From contig CAVZWU010000024.1 in the NCBI GenBank assembly GCA_963779095.1, forward strand, positions 62,001 through 126,000: 64,000 nucleotides of DNA, in the 5' to 3' direction. The notes below the pieces were generated by a model. It was not told where the DNA came from. It made no database searches and saw only the letters and a program-made list of their open reading frames with translations. Both the position numbers and the translations under genes were made by a program. Origin of the DNA: Roseiarcus sp963779095 (GTDB lineage Bacteria; Pseudomonadota; Alphaproteobacteria; Rhizobiales; Beijerinckiaceae). Shown one piece after another: positions 9,373 to 16,652 of this stretch; the first letter of the stretch is position 1; the number at the start of each line of letters is the position of its first letter.

Positions 9373-9865
9373 CCTCGCGCACGGGCGAGCCGACCGCAAG
9401 CGGAGCGGGCTTATTCTCGAGCCTGGTGAGACAGGCCGATGAGGGGGAGGATGTCGCTATTACCCGCCATGGAAAGGTCGTCGCCGATCTGCGCCCCTCC
9501 GCCGAACGCGCCGTTCGGCAGCCTAGCCATGCGCTCGTCGCGGACATCGTGGAGCGCGCTAAAGCTAGGTCGAAGTCCGGGTGAAAGCGCCGTCGACATT
9601 CTCCGTCGGATGCGAGATGGCGAGTGGGACTGATCTATCTCGATGCGTCGGTTCTCATACCGCCGCTGGTAAGCGACGGATCCATCACCCTGCTGACTTT
9701 ATCACCGCCGAGCGGATAGTCCGCGATTTCGCGACGAAGCTCGCGGCCGCAGACGCGCTGCATCTGGCGAGCGCAAAAAATGCCGGCGCGACATTGGCGA
9801 CCCTGGACGCGCGGCTCGCCGAGGCGGCGCGGGGGCAGGGGGTCGCGGTAGCGGACTTCAGCTAG
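9373..9865 (+). pseudogene. Remnant of a VapBC-type toxin-antitoxin pair
   Basis: The antitoxin part (about 9400-9633) reads LFSSLVRQADEGEDVAITRH then GKVVADLRPSAERA, the Phd/YefM fold in which the second strand carries the repressed hairpin. It then shifts one base to end ILRRMRDGEWD. The toxin part starts at a GTG (9624) overlapping the antitoxin stop, with GLIYLDASVLIPPLV, the first Asp motif of PIN ribonucleases. It then jumps after about 20 residues to FITAERIVRDFATKLAAADA, HLASAKNAGATLATLDARLA. A normal PIN toxin is about 130-140 residues; here about 50 central residues are missing and frames change. It is therefore dead. Confidence 0.65.
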
Positions 9866-9921
9866 GCGGGAAGCCGCGAGCGCGCGGCGCCGCGCACTCG
9901 CTTTTCTCCTGCCCGTCTCGC

Positions 9922-11496
9922 TCAGATCGTGTTCGACTTCATCTGGTCGGCGATGTAGTCGGCCTGACGGATCGCGAGGGTCACGATCGTCAAGCGTCGG
10001 GTTCTCGGCCCCGCCGGTCGTAAACTGGCTGCCGTCCGAGATGAACAGGTTCTTGATGTCGTGCGTCTGGCCGTGATTGTTGACCACGCCGTCGCGCGCA
10101 TTGTCGCTCATCCGGTTCGTGCCGAGATTGTGGGTCGAAGGATAGGGCGGCGTTGGGAAGGTGCGCGTCGCGCCGACCGCCTCATACATCGCCTTGCCCT
10201 GCCCATAGGCATGGTTGCGCATCGCGATGTCGTTCGGGTGGTCGTCGAAATGCACGTCCACGACCGGCAGGCCCCATTTGTCCTTCTGGTCGCTGAGCGT
10301 GATCCGGTTCGTTTCCTGCGGCATGTCCTCGCCGACGATCCACATCCCGGCCATATTCGAATAGCCGTCGATGCGCGGTGGTGAATTCGCGGCCCCATGC
10401 GCCCGGATTGAGGAAGGCGGCCATGAAGGGAAGGCCGAGGGAGAGCGTCTCCAGTTCGTAGCCGCCGACGAAGCCGCGGCTCGGATCGTTTCGCGCCTCG
10501 TCCCGCATGATGCCGGCCATGGTCGTGCCCCGATACATGTGCACCGGCTGCTCAAAGATGGCGTAGACCGATCCGGTCGTGTGACGCATGTAGTTGCGGC
10601 CGACCTGGCCCGAGGAATTGGCGAGCCCGTCAGGAAACTTGCGACGAGGCGGAGTTGAGCAGAAGGCGCGGGCTTTCGAGCGAATTGCCCGCGACCGCGA
10701 CGATGCGCGCCTTCTGCCGCTGCAGCTTGCCGTCGGCGTCGAAATAGGTGACGCCGGTGACCTTGCCCGAGGCGTCGTGCTCGATCTGCGCGACATGCGA
10801 CTCCGGGCGAACCTCCATGTTGCCGGTCGCCTCGCCCTTGGGGATCTCGGTGTAGAGCGTCGACCATTTCGCGCCCCACTTGCAGCCCTGGAAACAGAAT
10901 CCGGTCTGCTGGCAGGAATTGCGGCCGTCGCGCGTCGACGGAATTGATCGCCATCCGGCCGGTGTGGCACTCCTTGTAGCCGAGCTTGTCGGCGCCCGGC
11001 CTTGAAGACCTTGAAATTGTTGCTGCCCGGCAGTCCCGGCAGGCCGTTCGTGCGGGTGACCCCCATCTTGTCCTCGGCCTTGGCGTAATAGGGCTCGAGC
11101 TCGGCGAGGGTGATCGGCCAGTCGAGGAGATTGGCGCCGGGGATGTGGCCGTAGGTCGAGGCGTCCTTGAACTCGTGCTCCTGGAAGCGGAGCGAGGCGC
11201 CTGCCCAGTGGGTCGACGTTCCGCCGACCGCCTTGACGATCCAGGCGGGCAGGTTGGGGAAGTCCTTGTGAACCCGCCAGCTCGCCGGAGGTCGTGCGCA
11301 TGTCCTTCCAGGCGAGCTGGGCGAAGCTGTCCCATTCGTCGTTGATGAAGTCCTCGTATTCGATGCGCTTGCCCGCTTCGAGCACGACGACCTTGACGCC
11401 CTTCTGCGCCAGCTCGTTGCCAAGCGTGCCGCCGCCCGCGCCCGATCCTACAATGACGACGACGCTGTCGTCGTTCTGATCGAATTTCGCTGCCAT
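9922..11496 (-). CDS. GMC-family flavoprotein oxidoreductase, gluconate 2-dehydrogenase-like large subunit (frameshifted)
   Basis: Across frames the product is about 523 residues. The N-terminal FAD-binding Rossmann motif is VVVIVGSGAGGGTLGNELAQ followed by VVVLEAGKRIEYEDF. Middle parts include AVGGTSTHWAGASLRFQEHE, WPITLAELEPYYAKAEDKMG and NVGGCKWGAK-like glycine turns. The C-terminal GMC_oxred_C region contains NLGTNRMSDNARDGVVNNHG and LFISDGSQFTTGGAENPTL. Such enzymes oxidise sugar or alcohol substrates in the periplasm and pass electrons to a cytochrome c. The start is the ATG at 11496. Frame changes occur near 11270, 11005, 10940, 10640, 10380 and 9990. It lies 38 bases downstream of its subunit 3; the usual diheme cytochrome c subunit is not present. 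Confidence 0.85.
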
Positions 11497-11534
11497 GTCC
11501 GTTTCCTCGCGTGAATGGGCTTTCGTTCGCCTGG

Positions 11535-12080
11535 TCAGAGCCAGGTGATGTCGTCGAAGCCGCGATGGATGTATCCGCCCTTGGAGAAGGACTCGCCCTC
11601 GTATCCGAAGATCGGCCAGATCTCCTTCTGGTTGTAGAGCGAGACGATCAGGCCGGAGCGGATCGTCTCGAACATCGGATCCGCGCTCTGGTTCTTGAGG
11701 ATCGCGACCCGGTCGGCTTCCCATGGGCGGCCGACGTAGCCTCCCTCGCCCGCGGCCCCGTCGAGCGCGGCGACGAACGCCTCGATCTCAGCCTTCATCT
11801 CGGATTGCCCGCGGCCTTCTCGTCGTAGCCTTTCATCGCGATCGCGTAGTAGCGGTCGGCAACCTTGTCATGCGGGTAGATGTCGCGCGCGACGAGGATC
11901 AGGGTCTTCATCGTCTCGGGCTTCAGGCCCTTGACGTCGAGGGCCCACGCTTCGGAGGCGTTGAGCAGGGCGCCTGTCGAAGTGATCGCGATCGGCGGCT
12001 GCGAAACCGCTCGCCGACCGTTGCAGGAATCCGCGTCTGGACAGGGCGCCTCCTGGGGGCGTGGCGTCGGTTGCGGTCAT
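11535..12080 (-). CDS. Gluconate 2-dehydrogenase subunit 3 family protein with Tat signal (frameshifted)
   Basis: The joined product is about 181 residues. It opens with a twin-arginine signal (LSRRGFLQRSASGFAAA). The C-terminal part has MKAEIEAFVAALDGAAGEGG, DPMFETIRSGLIVSLYNQKE and IWPIFGYEGESFSKGGYIHR. This is the small chaperone-like subunit that accompanies GMC dehydrogenases and carries the flavin subunit across the membrane by the Tat route. Frame changes are near 12010 and 11805. The ATG at 12080 fits the family start. The gene precedes the GMC gene on the same strand, the usual pairing. Confidence 0.82.
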
Positions 12081-12128
12081 GGGTGTCTCCTCCTGTTTTT
12101 ATTGTGCGAGATTCGTTGGCGCGGCCGG

Positions 12129-12524
12129 CTACCGGAAGCGGCCGGACTTCTGCAGCACCTCGATCTTGTAGCCGTCCGGATCTTCGACGAAGAAGAAGCG
12201 CGCGATCTGCTTGCCGTCCTTGTTGAACTCGACGATCTTGCGCGGCTTGAGGCCCTCGGCCTCGAAACGGCGGTGCTCCGCGTCGAGGTCCTCGACCACG
12301 AAGGCGACATGGCCGTAGCCGTCGCCAAGATTGTAAGGCTCGGTGCGACCCTTGTTGATCGTCAGCTCGACTTCGTAAGGGCTCTCGGAATTCGAGAGAT
12401 AGACGAGGGTGAAGTCGGGGAAGTCGAGCCGGTCGGCGATGTCGAGCCCGAAAGCCTTTTTGTAGAAAGCGAGCGACCGCGCCTCGTCCAGCACGCGGAT
12501 CATCGTATGGATCGCTTTCGCCAT
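12129..12524 (-). CDS. gloA: Lactoylglutathione lyase (glyoxalase I, VOC family)
   Basis: The product is 131 residues and intact. It isomerises the methylglyoxal-glutathione hemithioacetal to S-lactoylglutathione. The two beta-alpha-beta-beta-beta repeats are clear: MIRVLDEARSLAFYKKAFGL with LVYLSNSESPYEVELTINKG in the first, and YGHVAFVVEDLDAEHRRFEA with FFFVEDPDGYKIEVLQKSGR in the second. Metal ligands are the first His (AIHTMIRV), Glu in YEVELT, His in YGHVAF and Glu in YKIEVL. A 48-base gap separates it from the downstream subunit 3 and GMC genes, so all three may be one transcript linking aldehyde detoxification with an alcohol or sugar dehydrogenase. Confidence 0.92.
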   Translation of the reverse strand: MAKAIHTMIRVLDEARSLAFYKKAFGLDIADRLDFPDFTLVYLSNSESPYEVELTINKGRTEPYNLGDGYGHVAFVVEDLDAEHRRFEAEGLKPRKIVEFNKDGKQIARFFFVEDPDGYKIEVLQKSGRFR

Positions 12525-12622
12525 GTCTGCTCGCTCTGAGTCGCCGCTTGCGGCCGACAGGAACGGCTAGCGAAGCGCGGAAGCGGGCGGGTGTTATCGG
12601 CTTACTACGCCGCCTGCGCGTT

Positions 12623-12917
12623 TCAGGCGGCCTCGGCGCGCGCTCTTCCGCCGCGCTCGCGGAAGTTCGAGCGGTGACGCAGATGCAGCGCAAGTGCGAG
12701 GTGAAGTTGGGGACTTCCCCGCGAAGGAGCAGGATCTCCTGATGCAGCGTCGAGATGAAACGCGGCACGCGTCATCCCCTCATCCGCCGCGATATCCTCG
12801 AGGATGTCCCAGAACACCTTTTCCAGGCGAATGCTCGTGCTCTGGCCGTTAAGCCGTATGGAGCGCGTTTCGAAGGCGTAGCTGTCCGGGCGACTGACTG
12901 GCGAAAAGATGGCACAT
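12623..12917 (-). CDS. Ribbon-helix-helix domain protein (frameshifted)
   Basis: It starts with ATG at 12917 after a strong GGAGG site and encodes MCHLFASQSP, then SYAFETRSIRLNGQSTSIRL and EKVFWDILEDIAADEGMTRA, then AFISTLHQEILLLRGEVPNF and LRCICV in a shifted frame. This matches the short alphaproteobacterial RHH_4 family, believed to be DNA-binding but not characterised. Two single-base insertions (near 12890 and 12765) break the frame. The C-terminal end is uncertain: in one frame the stop is at 12623. An Irr-type palindrome lies about 80 bases upstream. Confidence 0.7.
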
Positions 12918-12995
12918 GTTTCCTCCTTCGACCGCTTCGCCCCGTTGCAACGGCCGGCGTGCGAACGTCCGCCGCCCGACGGACGTCCGGTTTGA

Positions 12996-13012
12996 TTTAG
13001 AACGTTTCTAAA
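12996..13012. promoter_or_regulatory. Irr-type iron-control palindrome (TTTAGAA-N3-TTCTAAA)
   Basis: TTTAGAACGTTTCTAAA is a perfect 7-bp inverted repeat with a 3-base spacer. It fits the Irr box / ICE motif as I remember it for Alphaproteobacteria, where Irr acts under iron limitation. It lies about 80 bases upstream of the RHH start on the minus strand and 268 bases from the LTXXQ gene, so the RHH gene is the better target. Binding is inferred only. Confidence 0.5.
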
Positions 13013-13226
13013 ATCCGACTTTAGGACGCTTGCGGGTCGCCGTCGAGGGCGGCGCCGGCCTGTAAGGGCGAGACGGTTGGCCATTGGATGGCGCGGCGAA
13101 AAAGGCGGGGCAGGGCGGCGGAACTCGGGCGCCGTTCCCGGGAAAGCTTCCGTCGGGTCGGAGTTCGTCAAGACGCAGGCGCGCCTCGTGCTCCATTGCG
13201 CCTCCTCCGATTTTTACGGCGGCACT

Positions 13227-13253
13227 GTCTATTCGGTCTCGACCCGAATAGAC
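13227..13253. promoter_or_regulatory. Perfect 10-bp inverted repeat just upstream of the LTXXQ gene
   Basis: GTCTATTCGG and CCGAATAGAC are exact inverted copies separated by 7 bases. The repeat ends 26 bases before the ATG at 13280, in the expected leader or promoter. It looks like a dimer operator (TetR or similar), or an mRNA hairpin. No matching regulator gene lies beside it. Confidence 0.55.
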
Positions 13254-13279
13254 TGGGCCGCAACTGTTGGAGGCCTGGG

Positions 13280-13820
13280 ATGAAACGCACTCTCCTTAGG
13301 ATGCTTGCCGCCGCGACCGCCGCAGCCGCTCTCCGTTTCCGGTTTCACGATAGCCGCCGTCGCCCAGAGCGATACCGCCGCCGCGCCGAGCGGCGCCCCC
13401 GCCGCCGCACCGAGCGGCGAGAAGCCAACCGCACGCCGAGCAGGTGCGGCATTGGGCGGAGGTGGGCATCGACTCCAGCTCAAGGGCCTGAAGTCCAGTC
13501 TTCGGCTGACCGCCGACCAGGAAAAGGACTGGGGTCCTTTTGAAGCCGCGGTCAAGGACGCCGAGACGGCGCGCGTGCTCGCCCTGCAAAAGGAGCAAAG
13601 CACCAACTTGTCGCCGATGGATCGCAACGCCGCGAAGGCGGACCGCCTCGAGCAGAGCCAGGCCAATCTCGAGAAGATCATTGAAGCGGCCAAGCCCCTG
13701 TACGCCAGCCTCGACGATAAGCAGAGACCCACGTTCATCAAGCTTGGACGCATGCTCGTCCCGGAGCGCGGGCAATTCGCCAAGGCGATCAGGCGTCTCG
13801 GCCTTCACAGCGCGGAATAG
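13280..13820 (+). CDS. LTXXQ-motif / Spy-CpxP-like periplasmic protein (frameshifted)
   Basis: It starts with ATG at 13280 after GGAGG. The first 20 residues are a signal peptide (MKRTLLRMLAAATAAAAL) that continues, after one inserted base near 13332, as SVSGFTIAAVAQSD. An Ala/Pro-rich linker follows, then the helical LTXXQ region: LKSSLRLTADQEKDWGPFEA, RNAAKADRLEQSQANLEKII and KPLYASLDDKQRPTFIKLGR. Spy/CpxP-type proteins bind unfolded periplasmic proteins or tune envelope-stress signalling; the exact role of the alphaproteobacterial form is unknown. A perfect inverted repeat lies directly upstream. Confidence 0.75.
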
Positions 13821-13896
13821 GGGCGGACGCGGGAAAAGCGACGCGATCCGCTGTCTGAACTTCAGGCGGATGCTGCTCGCGTCGCCAAACGCGCTG

Positions 13897-15552
13897 CTAC
13901 CGGGAAAACTTCTTATACTTCAGCCGGTGCGGGATGACGCTGTCGAGCCGAGGCGGCGCTTCTTGTCCTCCTCGTAGTCGGCGAAATTGCCCTCGAACCA
14001 TTCGACATGGCTGTCGCCTTCGAAGGCCAGCATGTGGGTGGCGATGCGGTCGAGGAAGAAGCGGTCGTGGCTGATGATGACGGCGCAGCCGGCGAAATCG
14101 AGCAGCGCCTCCTCCAGCGCCCGCAACGTGTCGACGTCGAGATCGTTGGTCGGCTCGTCGAGCAGCAGCAGGTTCGCGCCGCTCTTCAGCATCTTGGCGA
14201 GATGCACGCGGTTGCGCTCGCCGCCTGAGAGCTGGCCGACCTTCTTCTGCTGGTCCGCGCCCTTGAAGTTGAAGGCGCCGACATAGGCGCGCGAGTTGAC
14301 CTCGCGCTTGCCAAGCTGAAGCAGGTCGTAGCCGCCGGAGATTTCCTCCCACACATTCTTCTTGCCGTCGAGCGCGTCGCGCGACTGATCGACATAGCCA
14401 AGCTGAACGCTCTCGCCGATCTTGATTGCGCCCGAGTCCGGCTTCTCCTGGCCGGTGATCATGCGGAAAAACGTGGTCTTGCCGGCGCCGTTGGCGCCGA
14501 TGACGCCGACGATGCCGCCCGGCGGCAATTTGAACGTGAGCTTGTCGATGAGCAGGCGGTCGCCGTAGCCCTTCGACAGGGCCTCGACGTCGACGACGTT
14601 CTGGCCGAGCCGCTCGGCCACGGGAATGACGATCTGCGCGCCGGTCGGCGCCTTCTCGTTGCTCTTCCTGACGAGTTCGTCATAAGCAGCGATACGCGCC
14701 TTCGACTTGGTCTGACGCGCTCGCGGCGACGAGGCGATCCACTCGCTTTCCTCGGCAAGCGCCCGCTGCCGGGCGGCGTCCTCGCGGCCTTCCTGCTCGA
14801 GCCGCTTCTGCTTCTGCACGAGCCAGGCGTGAATAGTTGCCCTCGTAAGGAATGCCGCGGCCGCGATCGAGCTCGAGAATCCAGCTCGTCACGTTGTCGA
14901 GGAAATAACGGTCGTGGGTGACGATGAGGATCGCGCCCGGATAGGCGCGCAAATGGCCTTCAAGCCAGTTGACGGTCTCCGCGTCGAGATGGTTGGTCGG
15001 CTCGTCGAGCAGCAGGAGGTCGGGCTTCTCCAGCAGCAGGCGGCAGAGCGCGACGCGCCGCCTTTCGCCGCCCGAAAGCTTGGCCACATCGGAATCGTCC
15101 GGCGGGCAGCCGAGCGCGTCCATCGCCTGCTCGACCTGGCTCTCGAGGTCCCACAAGCCCTTGGCCTCGATCTCGTCCTGGAGCGCCGTCATCTCGTCAG
15201 CGGTCTCGTCGGAATAGTTCATGGCGAGCTCGTTGTAGCGGTCGAGGATCGCCTGCTTCTCCTTCACGCCCAGCATGGCGTTGCCTTTGACGTCGAGCGC
15301 GGGATCGAGTTCCGGCTCCTGCGGCAGATAGCCGACCTTGGCGCCCTCGGCGACGAAACCTTCGCCGACGAATTCCGTGTCCAGTCCGGCCATGATCCGC
15401 AGAAGCGTCGACTTGCCCGAGCCGTTGACGCCAAGCACGCCGATTTTCGCGTCCGGGTAGAACGAGAGGTTCACGTTGTCGAGAACCTTCTTGCCGGCCG
15501 GATAGGTCTTGGAGAGACCTCGCATATGATAGATGAACTGGCGCGCGGCCAT
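13897..15552 (-). CDS. ettA: Energy-dependent translational throttle protein EttA (ABC-F ATPase, frameshifted)
   Basis: The joined product is about 551 residues, the normal length for EttA. It binds the ribosomal E site and gates the first elongation cycles according to ATP/ADP. The first ABC domain has Walker A GVNGSGKSTLL, signature LSGGERRR, Walker B LLLLDEPTNHLD. The second has GANGAGKTTFF, LSGGERNR and LLLLDEPTNDLD. The C-terminus PHRLKYKKFSR is the EttA tail. Two single-base changes, near 14828 (GNYS to AWLVQKQKR) and near 13950, break the frame. Because the gene is highly conserved, sequence error is likely. The ATG at 15552 starts MAARQFIYHMRGLSKTYPAG. Confidence 0.93.
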
Positions 15553-15662
15553 GAGAATTCCTGAATTGTTCGGAGATTGCCGCGGGCATATCAGGGCGGG
15601 GCGGGGGAGGCAAGGCGCGGCAATGCGTGGGAGGCGACCGCAGATCGGCTGTCTCTATAGGC

Positions 15663-16652
15663 TCAGCTCGCCTGTCCCTCGTCGATCCACACCGTCATGC
15701 CAGGTTCGAGCTTCGGCGTCGGGCCGATGGGATCGGCGCGCAAAAGAAAGCTGTTGAGGTCGTGGTCGCCGACCGCGCGCGCCGCCCGCCAGACCGCGAA
15801 TTCTCCGAGCGGCCTAAGCTCGGTGACCTTGGCTTCGAAGCGGTCGCCGGCGGCCGTCCGCAGCGCGAGCTTTGAACCGATCGTGACGCCTCGGAGACGG
15901 TCCTCGCGGATCGTGAAGGTGAACCAACGGTCGCCGGCGACAGCGAGCGTCAAGACTGGCTGGCCCGGAGAAATCGCTTCCCCGGGCTCGGCGACGAGGA
16001 GACGCGCGATCCCGTCGACGGGCGAGGTCAGTGTCGTCTTGGCGATCTGGGCGTCAAGGTCCGCGACGGTCGCGAGCGCCAGCGCCACCTGGCTCTGCGC
16101 GACGGCGAGTTCCTCCTTTGTCGGTCCAGCCTGGCTCTGGGCCAGGGCCGCCTTGGCGAGGACAAGGCTTGCCTGGGCCTCGCTCAACGCCGCGGCGTCC
16201 TCGTCGAACTGTTGCTTGCTCGCGTAGTTCTTCGCCGCCAGAGTTGAGACCCGCGCGAACTGCTCCTTCGCCAGCGTGACGTTGGAGTCGGCGATTGCGA
16301 CATTCTGCGCCGCGGTGTCGCGCTCTTCCTGTCGCACGCCCGCCTCCACATTGGCGAGGTTGGCCTGCGCCGATTCCGCATTGGCCTTTGCTTCCTCGAG
16401 CGAGGCTGCGATCTCCGGGCTCGACACCTTCGCGATCACCTTGCCCTTGCGCACCGGCTGCAGCGGTTTCACTGGCAACGATGCGAGCCGCGCCGAGATT
16501 TCGGGCGCGATGCGGATTTCGGTCTCGTGCACGACGCCGATCAGCGGCGGCCGAGGCTTTCGTTGCGTCTCGAAGCGAAAGCCGACGGCTGTGGCCGCTC
16601 CGATGAGCACCACCGCCCCCAGGATTGCGACTGTCCGCCCTCTAGCGTTCAT
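15663..16652 (-). CDS. HlyD-family membrane fusion (periplasmic adaptor) protein
   Basis: The product is 329 residues from ATG 16652 (MNARGRTVAILGAVVLIGAA), with an N-terminal membrane anchor. It has the biotin/lipoyl-like half-motif PPLIGVVHETEIRIAPEISA, a long alpha-helical hairpin (residues about 70-200, Ala/Gln/Glu-rich) and the second half DLDAQIAKTTLTSPVDGIAR. The C-terminus is beta-barrel-like (KLEPGMTVWIDEGQAS). It joins an inner-membrane exporter to an outer-membrane channel. The start overlaps the end of the upstream permease gene by 11 bases, so the two are translationally coupled. The substrate is unknown. Confidence 0.87.
   Translation of the reverse strand: MNARGRTVAILGAVVLIGAATAVGFRFETQRKPRPPLIGVVHETEIRIAPEISARLASLPVKPLQPVRKGKVIAKVSSPEIAASLEEAKANAESAQANLANVEAGVRQEERDTAAQNVAIADSNVTLAKEQFARVSTLAAKNYASKQQFDEDAAALSEAQASLVLAKAALAQSQAGPTKEELAVAQSQVALALATVADLDAQIAKTTLTSPVDGIARLLVAEPGEAISPGQPVLTLAVAGDRWFTFTIREDRLRGVTIGSKLALRTAAGDRFEAKVTELRPLGEFAVWRAARAVGDHDLNSFLLRADPIGPTPKLEPGMTVWIDEGQAS

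Larger units (their letters stand above)
12918..13279. other. Divergent intergenic region with two regulatory palindromes
   Basis: No gene was found. The region lies between the minus-strand RHH gene and the plus-strand LTXXQ gene. It holds an Irr-type box at 12996-13012 and a perfect 10-bp inverted repeat at 13227-13253, listed separately. It also carries GC-rich hairpins (GGACGTCC at 12981-12988). Confidence 0.55.
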
